Below are positions 1 to 11,221 of a stretch of DNA of 64,000 nucleotides, piece after piece (positions within the stretch are counted from its first letter, which is position 1; the number at the start of each line of letters is the position of its first letter). Both the position numbers and the translations under genes were made by a program. The stretch lies in NCBI GenBank assembly GCA_009363875.1, contig CM018693.1, forward strand, positions 76,620,028 through 76,684,027. Reading direction: 5' to 3'. This DNA is from Mikania micrantha (Eukaryota; Streptophyta; Magnoliopsida; Asterales; Asteraceae). The notes beneath the pieces were generated by a model. The model was not told the DNA's origin. It saw only the letters and a program-made list of their open reading frames with translations, and made no database searches.

Positions 1-119
1 TGTGTTCTCATCCAGCTATGTTATAGGTATAACATAAATGTGTTTTCAAGGGAATGTATTATCATGACCTAATTTATGGTAACCCCTTAATGTTTCAAGG
101 AAAATAGATTAAGTTAATC

Positions 120-330
120 TATGTATGGATGTGTATATGGTTTGATTATACATGCATGCATGTGTATGCATACATACGTATGTGTGTATGTATGGATGTA
201 CGTATGGTTCTTTCATGTATACATGTGTTTAAGGATGTTTGTGTGTGTGTGTGTCTATATATAATGACATGCATGTGTGTTCATGTATAATTATGTATGA
301 TTATGAATGCATGGGTTTTACACATAAATT
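120..330. repeat. Alternating purine-pyrimidine simple sequence
   Basis: Dense TGTATG, CATGCA, TACGTA and (GT)n units, including a run of GT repeats near 240-254. This is low-complexity sequence within the decayed LTR; no gene is supported. Confidence 0.7.
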
Positions 331-1327
331 ATTTTTAAATATTATTGAGTTAAAAAGTAATATTTTATAAAATTATTAAGATCTGACTTCAAAGTTCTAA
401 TACACTTAAATATATAAATATATTTTTATAAAACTTTACAAAGGATGGTTAGACAAATAACCATAATTTTTACTATCTTAAAAGTGGGTGTTTTAGTAAG
501 TTTAAGGACTTTGGAAGTGGGTTTTCTTTAAAACATTTTTGGGTAGATTTATATCAGTGAAATATAATGATTTATCTTTTATTTTAAGTATAAAATTTAG
601 TAGATTCAAAAGTACATTTATATGATGATCATTGGTGACCAAAATACGCGTTTGGACAACTTTTTAACATGTGAAAAGGCTTCTTTTGTAAATCTGAGTT
701 TGATCAGAATTTTCATACAATTTATGTTAAAAATTAATGATCTATGTTATATAAGCATTTAGTTATAAGTATAAAAGGTTATACTAGAAAGCTATGCTCG
801 AAAACTGCGTAAAACGATATAATTAAGCGTATAAATGACATGAACTTTGTAACTGATTTTGATCAGTAAATTTCGTATAAAAATAAGTAAATTATACTTG
901 TTATTAATTTTTAAAAAGTGACTTGATTAATAATGCATGCTTGGTATGTGATTTGGTGTGTTTCTTTTGTTATGAAGAAGGGTAAAATACTGAGTATTTA
1001 CTAGTTTTACCAAATTTTGAGAAATAAATAAGTTGGTAGTTAAAATGGATTGTTAACAAAGATAACTTAATTTATTTTTGAATTTTACATGTTTAAAATA
1101 TTAACTAATAATTTATAAATAACAAAAATAAATGCGAGTCACCAACGGGTCGTTTGGATGAAATTTGTTTTTCCAAGATGGAATATTTTCCAAGTCTAGT
1201 AGGTTGGGTGAACAACGTACTTAATAGACTTGTTTATATATTGTAATGTGTCCCTTGGGTTTTAGGGCATACAAGAATTCAATATTGTTGTTTGGGAATC
1301 TCCTTGGCTAGCAGGAACGCAGCTAAG

Positions 1328-1872
1328 GTGAGTTCATATCCCCTTTACTAATTTTTGTTTTGAATTTCGAAGTGGAAAACATACTGAAAAAAATGACACA
1401 AGTTTTACTATTATTATTATGCCTGAGTTTTCATGTAACTTTGTAATGAGTAGGCAATGGATTTTTTTATATATACAACACATTATCGTAAGTCCCACCC
1501 ACTATCACAATCATTTAACTCGTGAGGCGAGCCGGGGGACAGGTATTGGATAGATCTATTCGGGGCTGACAACCCTCACCTATGGTTTGGTCGCGCCAAC
1601 CAACGCATTGTTGTAGGCAAGTAGGTGAATGTACTCCTCACGAATTTTGGTGTATTGATATCCGTTATGGATTTTTATTTGACAATTTCCGTGTGCATTT
1701 TTCTCTCGGCAGACAAGTCAGAGGTTTGATTGTGAGCTCATGTTATTTACTTTCACATATATTAGGTCATGATATACTTGGCATATAACACGCATATTAT
1801 TACATTTTTTTATTGAGACAAACCTGTGAACTCACCAAATTTTTAGTTGACACTTTTAAGTGTGTTTTCCAG
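1328..1872 (+). other. G0 putative LTR intron
   Basis: The donor AAG|GTGAGT at 1325-1333 matches the plant 5' splice consensus, and the acceptor TTTTCCAG|GT ends at 1872 after a T-rich tract. The same donor block and an acceptor in equivalent order occur in the LTRs of G1, G2 and G3. Splicing is inferred from sequence only. Confidence 0.4.
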
Positions 1873-2194
1873 GTCATAACAATTAAAATGACGAGGATAT
1901 TAGTACATCAAGACAAGTTTTTATGAAGACGGTTACTATAAGATCCTTTATTATTAGGCAATTATTTGTTGTTAACTATCTTGGATTGTAAATTGTGCCC
2001 GTTGTATTTGTTGTTCATGTACTTGTTTGTATATAGATTAGTACTAGTAGAAACTATAATGTAACATGCATACTTAGACCAACTGTCGAACGTATGTCTC
2101 GGTACATTTAATGAAGTATTTTATTAAACTGATGTGCTATGACATACGATAGGTCGCATTCCTGCGTTTCCGCCAAATGCAGGGGGTGATAGGT

Positions 2195-2207
2195 TGGTAT
2201 CAGAGCC
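2195..2207 (+). other. G0 primer binding site
   Basis: TGGTATCAGAGCC matches the complement of the initiator tRNA-Met 3' end used by many plant LTR elements. The following leader (TAGACTATAACTTAAGCT) closely resembles the same point of the G1 leader (TAGACTATAACCTAAGCT), so G0 and G1 are related. Confidence 0.8.
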
Positions 2208-5200
2208 ATTATATATAGAGAATTAGGTCCCTTCTTAGCAAGGCCTAGACTATAACTTAAGCTCTTCCTAGGACTTATGTGTTGAACTCTTCTATGTTTA
2301 CATGATTATGACTACTTATGTGAAACTTAAGTGAAATTTATGTGAACCTTATGTGAACTTTATGTGAACTATATATGAGGATTAGTTGATAGAAAAAATT
2401 GCCTATGGGAGTTATACGGGAGTTTATATTTGAGAAAACACTTACATAGTCACGTATTCCTTAGTAGCATAGTATTAGTCTGACTTAGGTGATAAGTACT
2501 GTTGCAATGCTTACATCGATGAAGCGTCTTTCGTCTTGGTATCTATGAACGTCACCTTTGCTGAATACGTTTCCATCTACAATCTCCTAAGTTGAGCATG
2601 GAGACAACCATATCGATTAATGTGACATCATAAGACGAGATGCAGCATGTATGATAGTCAGATGGTTATATTGCCATCTATCAAACTAAAGTCTTTCGAA
2701 TATGTTCCTACTCATGGCTTTTTCAAAGAATCTCTCTTGTATAACTTCTATTAATATGACTCAAGGATCATGATTAAATTCTAGAATCTTTAGACATGTT
2801 CATCCTTCGTGCATATATGTTAATTAACTTGAAATGGGAAGAACTAGGGTGACCATACAATGCAAATTACCATTGCGGGTGCACACGTAATTGTAATTTG
2901 TAGTGCATGTGAACTCTGGCAAAATCCTATTTTGAAGTTGATAACTAGTACGGAATTATGTTCTCAAATCCTTAGGCATTTGAGATGCAAATGATGATAA
3001 GCATGACCGATAGGTTGAAAAAGTTTAACAAGACAATATACTATAATCGATAGTATGTAAAACATTTATTCAAATCCCTCTATTATAGACTCTAAAATGT
3101 CTTAAACTTCCTTGAAACATAATTGGCCTTATTCTTTATGGATCAATGTTTCACCCTTGCATTTCAGCGACTCGTTTTCCTTTTGATCTTGTTATCCACT
3201 TGACTACACACGTGACTAATCTTCAGTCCGGTGTTAGTCATACCTTTATCTTTGCGGCTGCAAAATATAATCGTAATATAATGTTCTTATGAATTCATAA
3301 TAACTAGACGGATTTAGATTGGATAAACTCCCTAGTTTCCAATTTCCCTAACACGATTTCAAAAATTGATTCATTGTTTAAATCATTCTTATTGAATTCT
3401 GTCACGTAAGAAGACGCTTTGAACCTACATCAATCTATTCTTGTATTCTATATCATTCTATGGTCATTGTCTCCTTTTCAATTTGACTTTTTATTTGACT
3501 AAAGTATTTAGTCTCAATTCAACAAAAATTAATCATCTAGCTAAAGTAAATTTATTTAGTCCCTTTTGACTTTTATAGTAAGAGATCCATAATTCCTATG
3601 CAGTCTTCGTCATGAACCTATCAAAATCACCAAGTCTATTATTTAACAACCACTTTACAAATTTGGAATTTATGAGTATCATAAATTTTGTAAAATGATA
3701 CATTTGATTTTATCTTCTTTTCGATGATATTCCTTGTACATCCAATCTTACACAAAAGAAAACCATGACTTTATAGAAAATGTCAATATGAAATGACTAC
3801 ACAATCTCAAATATTCAAACTCGTACTACCACAATTTCAAAAGTGACAAGTAAACTCAAAGTCAAAAAAAATTGTTACTCTTTATAGAATAAATCTATCA
3901 CATAAAGATACGCCTAAGCTAAATTTCTTGTTCGAAACTCTTCGATATGTGACAAGGAGCATCTTATTCTATTTAAACTATGATTTGTTAAATTCCATAA
4001 AAGAAAATTTTACATCTTTGCCAATCCCACTATTTCTAAAGCATATTTTTACATTGATTTTTTTTAAACCTTCAATCTTTCATCAATGCAACGACAGATG
4101 TTTCAGCTTTTTTTATTCAATATATAACTAGATCCTTGACCTCCTAGTATATTTGCATAAACCCTTTAAGATATCTCAGTAACTTATATCAAGAATCAAA
4201 TCACCCAAGAACCATTTGATAGATTATATCTAGCATGATCGATTCATACCACGATGTAATTAATTCATCAAAGCAAGGTGGACGTAAACCGTTGAAGACA
4301 TCTTTCGACCAGTTACTTCCTGAAAAATTCCATGATTACTTCTCACAACTGTTTTAATTCTTCCAAATTACTATTGGTACAAACAATTCTTACAACACTA
4401 GCAAATTATGTTAAGTTTTTAAACTCACGTTGAAAAAAAAATCCCATCTACATACTTATTTCATGTCGACATATTATCTCAACTTATGTCATATAGATTT
4501 TAAAAGGTACATTTTGGGAAACGTCATCTTAGACATCCAACTACCATAATATATCACATACAATACTTCTAAGTTTATCATACTTTCCATCACGTGTTTT
4601 GTAGATTAGATGACATAACAATTTTTAATGGGTATGAACACCATGGAATTATTCTACCTTGTGGAGTTCATACATAAAATTGAAATTCTTAATAAACATC
4701 ACCGATGCCTTTTACGATTAACTTCTCTTGAAAGAAGTGCTTTAAGCAAGTTGGTTCCATATCTCAATATCCATTTACTGTCATTTGTTTCAATTTTATA
4801 TGAAAGGATGACTAATATCTAAGTGGATTATCGTATATGAATCTTATATAATCTTTCATAGTTGTAAATCACTCGTTATATTAACAAATTCATAAGTTTA
4901 TAAACTCTCAATGATTCTCTAAGTATATCACTCTTGAGAACAATTATCTCCCTCGAATTCCTAATAAATTTTATTTGATCAGCATACGTTTTATGTTCAA
5001 CTGAATCATACTAAATACCTTATCTAATTGTAATTGAGACTTTATTCCTCTTTAGCCAACTGTTCCAATATTCGTCATGTTGTGCTAGATTCTAACATGT
5101 TTGACATTCACATTCCGTACATGATTCATAACTCCAAATTTTTAGCAAAATTTCAAAGCTAAATCTTCTTTAGCAAATGCTATAGGAAGGAAATATGAGA

Positions 5201-5282
5201 TTTTGGTTTTAATTTTCTGTGCAACCAATAATGGCCAAACCATTGATTAGTTGTGGTAAGGTGTTTATTATCCTTTTCAAGA

Positions 5283-5338
5283 TACCAGTAGTGTGATGGG
5301 TTGGTTGTAGTATACCCTATACATAAACACTAATGGTA
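5283..5338 (+). other. Structured module M0
   Basis: Left arm TACCAGTAGTGT (5283-5294) pairs with ACACTAATGGTA (5327-5338), 11 of 12 Watson-Crick. It encloses a degenerate core GTGATGGGTTGG ... ACCCTATACATAA, like the other module copies. This is the most diverged copy, in the oldest element. Confidence 0.6.
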
Positions 5339-5710
5339 CACCAATTGTAGAAGCCAGAACCACACTAGAAACTAATCTTGAATAACATCTACCAATGTTA
5401 TTTCACATAGGAAAAAAAATGGGTTAGCGAACCTAAACTTCATTTCAGAAGACCCTATCCTGTACGTAGATACTTTCTTTTCTAGACACCTGCGGATATC
5501 TCTGAAACATTTTGGTAGATGACAAAGGGAATTTTCTACATCCATGTGACTCGCTTGAGCAAAGAGGAGATTCTCTTGTTATGGGCTTCCTGTCAAATTT
5601 CAGACCAGAAATATTAAACACCGTGAGAAATATATCAGATATGTTTTGTTCTAAAACATTTCTCTAGTGACTTCGATGAACTATCAGGCTGCATCATTTC
5701 AATCTTGTAC

Positions 5711-5715
5711 TCGCT
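5711..5715 (+). repeat. G1 target site duplication, left (TCGCT)
   Basis: TCGCT immediately precedes the LTR start TGTAAC and is repeated exactly at 19726-19730 after the 3' LTR. Confidence 0.95.
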
Positions 5716-5903
5716 TGTAACATTTGTGCATATAGTCATGTAGTTGTAAACAGTGTTAGAACAGTGTCTATTCATGGTTCAGTTTATCAATGTGTTTCAG
5801 TATGTTCATAATGTGTGCTTGTGTGTTACAGGATCTTAGTAGTCAGAAAACAAGTATTTATTATTTATTTACAGTCAATTACACTAGGCAAGAGCAGTAA
5901 CTG

Positions 5904-5967
5904 GTTATATCGAAACAGTGGTGGGCAGCGAGAGTGAGCCCTATACATATACTGCGTTCGGTGTAAC
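5904..5967 (+). other. Structured module M1 (G1 5' LTR)
   Basis: GTTATATCGAA (5904-5914) pairs with TTCGGTGTAAC (5957-5967): 11 bp including two G-U pairs. Inside lies GTGGTGGGC ... GCCCTATACATA with an inner GGGC/GCCC pairing (5923-5926 with 5938-5941). Confidence 0.7.
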
Positions 5968-6365
5968 AGGTTAGTGTTAGTGCGTAGTGTCGAGACGAAT
6001 ATTATGACATTTAATTAATTCAACCAAGATCGTAATCTGTAAGCGAGACTGAGTATAGTTATGGGTGACGATCCATAATAATACGAATGTTGAACTTATA
6101 ATTACGATTAAACGACTTTAAATATTTTAATACGATCGGAAAACGTACGCGATTGCGGGTATACACGTAAATTGTGAATGTTTAACGATCCGACAACACA
6201 CGAAGAGTAAAAATAATTAATTAATTATTTTATATTTTTACAATTTTGAGACTCATCATTTTAATGAGTTTAACACTTAATTTTTATTTAAAACCGCGTA
6301 AAATACGCGTTACGTTCCGGAAACGCGAACCGAGCGACCGAAACGGACCCGAACACTACCCGGAC

Positions 6366-6372
6366 TATAAAA
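6366..6372 (+). promoter_or_regulatory. G1 5' LTR TATA box
   Basis: TATAAAA in the context GGACTATAAAAGCCC, followed by a CT-rich stretch (6418-6455) typical of plant transcript leaders. Transcription would start about 30 bp downstream, making U3 about 680 bp and R-U5 about 3 kb. The start site is inferred. Confidence 0.7.
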
Positions 6373-6770
6373 GCCCGAAAGAAGGCCATTTCCTTCATTT
6401 TATCAGCCAACAACCCATTCTCTCTCTAAATTTTCGTCTACCCTCTCTCTCTCTAGAAAACCACCCTTTAATCGTTCGTATCTCACTCGTTTCTCGACGA
6501 AATTTGGTGTTTTTGGTGTCCACGCGAAGCTCTCAACATTCTCTACCAGAAAGTACAAGATTATAGCAGATTCAGCCAGCAAATCGCGAGGTAATGAGGC
6601 TTGAAGTTTCGGAAAAATAGGGTTTCTTGGGTGTTTTTGTTTAAACCGACCCTTAGCCGGATCTAGCCAACCACAACCATGTTCGAGGCCATAGAAACAT
6701 TCTCTGATGTTAGATCAGCTTAGATCAAGACCAGGGACTAGAAATCAGATGATGAAAATGGTGCAGGTCG

Positions 6771-7290
6771 ACAGGTTCGGGGCTGTTGGAGTGGCCGAAC
6801 CCTTTCCGGCGAGTCAAACCTGAAAAACGAACCTATGGTTCGTTGGCCACAGGCAGCCGAACCCTAGTGGGCCTCACGAACCTGCACGAACCTTAGCACT
6901 GATTCACGAACCATCACGAACCCTTGGTCCTTGGCGAAGCTTCACGAACCTGCATAGTCCGTTTCATGGTCAGCCGAACCCTAATGGATCTTCCTAGCTT
7001 ACGCGAACCCTTGCGAACCATTGTTGCAGGAAACGAACCATGTCTGATCTACGAGCCTTATCATCCTAGCCGAACCCTACTGGGTTTCACGAGCCTACAC
7101 GAACCTTGCAAGGTTTTATGAACCTTAGCCGAACCCCATGCAAGCTGAAACCTTCACATTGGCCGAACTATTAGGAATTGGCGAACCATGCAATTACATT
7201 CTGCCGAACCTTGAGGAATTTAACGAACCCTTCGATCAGCATTGTCAAGGGCCGAACCTAGCACATGAAACCCAATAGGTTCGCTGCCCA
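6771..7290 (+). repeat. CGAACC hexamer array in G1 5' LTR
   Basis: About twenty CGAACC hexamers (mostly as CACGAACC, GCCGAACC or GCGAACC), plus a few GGTTCG, irregularly spaced with no fixed unit length. They lie in the inferred transcribed part of the LTR. Similar arrays occur in G2, C1 and C2. Confidence 0.85.
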
Positions 7291-7314
7291 AAGTTGGCAG
7301 CTCACGTTTCTTTT

Positions 7315-7652
7315 GGCCCAACTCAATGCTACAAGGCCCAGTTTCATCCTAGTCGGCCCATTTTGATCCTAATAGGCCCGATATCACTTAAGGAACTTAC
7401 ATGGTCTACACCTACATTGTTTGGCCCACTTAAATCCGTTAGGTCCAATTCAAGTCCATTCGTTTCGCTAAGATCTTAATTGGTTGATATTGTCTTTGGT
7501 ATGATACAAGACTCATATATGAGTTGTTGGGCCAACATCACATTCACTTGGCCCAATATCATGTTCGATTGGCCCATTAGTAACCTAAGTGGCCCATGGA
7601 CCTTCATTTAAGCCTATTATCATAATTATGGGCTTAAGGCCCATTGTAGGCC
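7315..7652 (+). repeat. GGCCCA hexamer array in G1 5' LTR
   Basis: More than ten GGCCCA/TGGGCC hexamers at irregular spacing, directly after the CGAACC array. GGCCCA is known in plants as a TCP-factor (site II-like) promoter motif. Whether it acts so here is unknown. Confidence 0.8.
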
Positions 7653-8058
7653 ACCACTCAAAGCGATTGTAAATTGATCTTAGTTTGGGTTAAGTTGCAA
7701 CTTAAACTAATAATGGGATCAAGTCACAATCTCATGAACTTAAACAATTGGAACATATTTTCACAACAAATGGTAATCAATGGCTATCAAATTCATAAAC
7801 ATTTATCATTTTATGCATATGAATTATGCATCAAAGAACATTTCATAAGTTTCTTGGACCCATGATCAATCAAGAGATTCAAATCATAACATTCAAGTTT
7901 TCACAACAATCAAATCATGAGAACACAAGTCAATCAATGAATCAAGTTATACAATTATAAATCCTATATCTTATGTATGATTACAATGTTATAGGAAACA
8001 ATTAGAAGTCCTGTTTGCTACTTGCTATCTGTTTTTGTTCAGAGTCTACTGCAGACAG

Positions 8059-9111
8059 GTGAGAACTTTAGCCCCTCTTTTACTGTTTTATAACTGTTTT
8101 GGGGTGGAACACGTGATCAAAATCGCTATTTCAATCTTGTTTCATTACACAAGTTATGTGTAAGTCATAAACATTTCAGGTTCATCTTACGAATCCAAGG
8201 GATTCATCAATTGTTTAAAGATATTGTCAACTGTTTTAATTTACTTGTCAATTACTAAACTCTTTTCATTAAAAAGGTTTCATAAGGGATTTTTGAACTG
8301 TTTTGAAATTATTTACTCAAATGTATTTATGAAGGATAAACACTTTTTGATAAAGGATTTTACAAACCCTTTTGTTATAAACCTTGTTATTACACAAGGT
8401 CATCACATCATGGTATTCAAACCAAGTGGTTCACAATATGGTACTCAAACTCATTGGTTCAAAACATGGTATTCAAATCAAGTGGTTCAAAACATGGTAT
8501 TCAAATCAAGTGGTGCAAAACATGGTATACAAGTCAAGTTGTTCACATCATGGTATTCAAATCAAGAGATTCATTTTCATGTTACATAAACAAAGGATTT
8601 AACTCGTGGAGTTAAATCCGGGTTTTCAATAAGACATTAACACATCCGGTTAAAGTAAGATTCAGAAAACATGGTGTCCATTGTTGTAAACAAACTTATA
8701 AACCCATCAAGTATCATATTCATTAGCGTTAGTACTGGGTGATCACAACAAGGGAAAGCGGACACATACATTGGGGCAGACCGATTGCTGCAGTTAGTTT
8801 TTAAATCTGTTTTATAAACTAACTGCAGATTTCGGTTACATATGGTTTATTCAAAACTGTTGACACATTATCTAACTCCAAACGTGGTTTGGGACTTGAT
8901 ATTATATGTTGACTCATGTGCAAACAGTGATTGGACTGTTTGCACTCATTTTCTTACTTGATGTAGTTTGGGTTGCAGCTCATCCGTGTGAATCTTATGA
9001 TGCTTTAACTTACCTATGTCTTATATCATATAACTTATGTTTACAAATGTTTAAACCTATTGTTCTCACCAACTACGTCTGTAGTTGACAGTTACTTTTC
9101 ACGTGTTTCAG
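8059..9111 (+). other. G1 putative LTR intron
   Basis: Donor CAG|GTGAGA at 8056-8064. Acceptor GTGTTTCAG|GT ends at 9111 after a T-rich stretch. Just after the donor, CCCC (8072-8075) can pair with GGGG (8101-8104). Equivalent donor blocks are present in G0, G2 and G3. The inferred length is 1053 nt. It is predicted from consensus only. Confidence 0.45.
8410..8577 (+). repeat. 28-bp tandem repeat, six units
   Basis: Units begin ATGGTAYTCAAA at 8410, 8438, 8466, 8494, 8522 and 8550, exactly 28 bp apart, with point differences between units. The array lies inside the putative LTR intron and recurs in the 3' LTR (18701-18868). Confidence 0.9.
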
Positions 9112-9437
9112 GTAATCAGGTTTAAGACAATCTCAGGGACAACTAAGGAGACCATTCTAAGATAGAACAAGATGAAGAAACATGCTAGGATGGAATAGAA
9201 ACTCACTAAATCCTAAATGTTTAATTGTCATGTTTGGAGTCTTATTTTGTAAACTATATTTTGGGTCTGTAGTTGTCCTACTTTTGGTAGATAGTTGTCT
9301 GTAACTAAACAATTGTCTTAACATTATGAAACATAGTAATCCATTGTGGTTGTTCTTATTCAATACTTGTGCATGATTCAACTGATCATACGTCACCGCG
9401 CCGTGGATTCCGCACGCGGCGCAGGGGTGTGACAGGT

Positions 9438-9450
9438 TGGTATCAGAGCC
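9438..9450 (+). other. G1 primer binding site
   Basis: TGGTATCAGAGCC, three bases after the 5' LTR end, complementary to the initiator tRNA-Met 3' end. Confidence 0.92.
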
Positions 9451-9689
9451 AAGGTTGTAGAGAACTAGGAAAAACCCAATGTTTAATGACCTAGACTATA
9501 ACCTAAGCTACCCAATAGGACTAAGTGCTATAGGCTTGAGGATACTTAGGATCTAAGTAACTTAAGTGAGCATTAAGTCTACAATAAGCTTGAAAGATCT
9601 TAGGGACATTTTTCTAAGATTAGACATCGAGTCAAAGAATTTCAACCGGAATTCTATAATTTTAGAAACCGGATTAAATTCTCACACAT

Positions 9690-10350
9690 ATGCATTTAAG
9701 GATTTCAGAGGCAAGGATCTATATTCTTAGTATCCTTGATCTGAAATTCTCACACAGAGATCATTATAGAAATTCAGAGGCAAAGATCTGTAGTTTCAGT
9801 ATCTTTGATATGAATTTCTTGTCATATTCATTATAGGATTCAAAGGTCAAGATCTATTAATTTAGAACTTGGATTTGAGATCCTTGTCATATTCATTATG
9901 GGATTTAGAGGCAAAGATCTATTAATTTAGTATCTTTGATCTAAGATCCTTGTCATATTCATTATAGGATTCAAAGGTCAAGATCTATTAATTTAGAACT
10001 TGGATTTGAGATCCTTGTCATATTCATTATAGGATTCAAAGGTCAAGATCTATTAATTTAGAACTTGGATTTGAGATCCTTGTCATATTCATTATGGGAT
10101 TTAGAGGCAAAGATCTATTAATTTAGTATCTTTGATCTAAGATCCTTGTCATATTCATTATAGGATTCAAAGGTCAAGATCTATTAATTTAGAACTTGGA
10201 TTTGAGATCCTTGTCATATTCATTATAGGATTCAAAGGTCAAGATCTATTAATTTAGAACTTGGATTTGAGATCCTTGTCATATCACTATAGGAATTCAA
10301 AGGTTGAGGTCTATTAATTTAGAACTTAGATTTGAAATCCTTGTCATTGT
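9690..10350 (+). repeat. 65/66-bp tandem repeat with ABA higher order
   Basis: Well-formed units start at 9835, 9900, 9966, 10031, 10096, 10162, 10227 and 10291, with degenerate copies before and after. Two subtypes: A (GGTCAAGATCT ... GAACTTGG) and B (GGCAAAGATCT ... TATCTTTGATC). Their order A-B-A, A-B-A, A gives a 196-bp trimer repeated in tandem. Confidence 0.9.
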
Positions 10351-10653
10351 TATCATTATCATGGATTCATTATCATAGGAACTTTATAACTTAGAATCTG
10401 TGTAACAGTATTCTTTAGTTGAAGTTCTCACAGGAAATCATTATGCTCAGTACTGTAAGTATTGGGAAACTAGGTTGATTAACCTAGGACACATATACAT
10501 AAACCTAAGGTCTTAGTTTCTAGTAAATTAAGGACCATGGTTTACACAATCATAAACAGAATCATGGAACAAGAGGAAATCATGGGATAATCATAATCAA
10601 TCAAGGGTTGGAATCTTAGCTTCAAATGCAAACGGCGGATTAATGCTGATGGG

Positions 10654-10707
10654 CTGAGGTAAGTGGTGGGTCGGTGAGAGCTTACCCTATATATAAGCTT
10701 ATCTTGG
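10654..10707 (+). other. Structured module M3 (G1 leader)
   Basis: CTGAGGTAAG (10654-10663) pairs with CTTATCTTGG (10698-10707): 10 bp including three G-U pairs. The core is GTGGTGGGT ... ACCCTATATATAA. The inner GGGT/ACCC pair (10668-10671 with 10684-10687) replaces the GGGC/GCCC of M1 and M2. Confidence 0.7.
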
Positions 10708-11161
10708 TTTGTCAGGGAAAATTCGGCGCTTGAATTTGAAGTGAGGATTCGGGAACAACCGGAATCATTGAACATTGGTCAAACACATGGGGTACAAACA
10801 CATGGGATACAATCATTGGTGAATCAAATCATAATGAAATTCAAACTTGGATGAACCAGACATTATGGTGAATCAACCAAGTTGTGAACATATCATAAAT
10901 GTAAACCTTAAGTGAAATTCTTAAGTGATTACATCATTAGTACTTACTGGCATAAGTTAACAGGAAAGTGTAGAGCACACGTATGATTTAGTTCTACATG
11001 TTAACAACTGTTAGTAGGTGCACGCATAACATAATCATAGTTCAATCATGGAATCAATCATAGTTCAAGTTGATCAAAGATCATGGGATTCTTAATCAAT
11101 GGAAAACACATGGAAATCAGTACAAACGTGTTGCCAAATGCTAGCAAGGGCATGATCGTGG

Positions 11162-11221
11162 TATACCGAAACGGTGGTGGGCAGCGAGAGTGAGCCCTAT
11201 ATATAAGCTATTTTCGGTATA
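11162..11221 (+). other. Structured module M2 (G1 leader)
   Basis: TATACCGAAA (11162-11171) pairs perfectly with TTTCGGTATA (11212-11221). The core is GGTGGTGGGC ... GCCCTATATATAA with inner pairing GGGC/GCCC (11179-11182 with 11194-11197). It lies about 220 bp before the gag start. Confidence 0.75.

Larger units (their letters stand above)
1..2191 (+). mobile_element. G0: decayed 5' LTR (3' portion) of an old gypsy element
   Basis: No coding sequence is recognisable. The stretch ends in a degenerate LTR terminus (GGGGTGATA where G1 has GGGGTGTGACA), followed directly by a tRNA-type priming site. It also carries the splice-donor block seen in the other gypsy LTRs of the window (near 1327). 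The LTR start is either left of the window or too decayed to see. AT-rich throughout. The short ORFs here look random. The LTR assignment rests on the priming site and on layout shared with G1. Confidence 0.6.
2208..5715 (+). mobile_element. G0: decayed interior, left of the G1 insertion
   Basis: AT-rich sequence with stops in all frames. The first part resembles the G1 leader; beyond about 2400 I recognise no protein domain. One copy of the recurrent stem module lies at 5283-5338. The interval ends at the TCGCT target site of G1. It is probably leader plus heavily rearranged interior of G0. Confidence 0.45.
5716..9434 (+). repeat. G1 5' LTR (3719 bp)
   Basis: Bounded by TGTAAC and TGACA. 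The inferred order is U3 with module M1, TATA box, CT-rich transcript start region, CGAACC array, GGCCCA array, putative intron containing a 28-bp tandem repeat, then the GC-rich end. It is unusually long for a chromovirus LTR. The short ORFs inside it recur in the 3' LTR simply because the LTRs are near-identical. Confidence 0.95.

Noticed and set aside
6246..6566. 106-codon ORF, repeated at 16537-16857
   Set aside because: It is found twice only because it lies in both LTRs; it spans the TATA box and leader and matches no family.
6771..7290. GGTTCG as polymerase III B boxes or tRNA remnants
   Set aside because: GGTTCG matches the B-box core, but no A boxes, tRNA folds or regular spacing are present.
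8410..8577. CRISPR-like array
   Set aside because: The units abut directly with no unique spacers, and the setting is a plant LTR.
8224..8602. ORFs over the 28-bp repeat
   Set aside because: Overlapping frames are all open because the repeat lacks stops; no sign of a protein.
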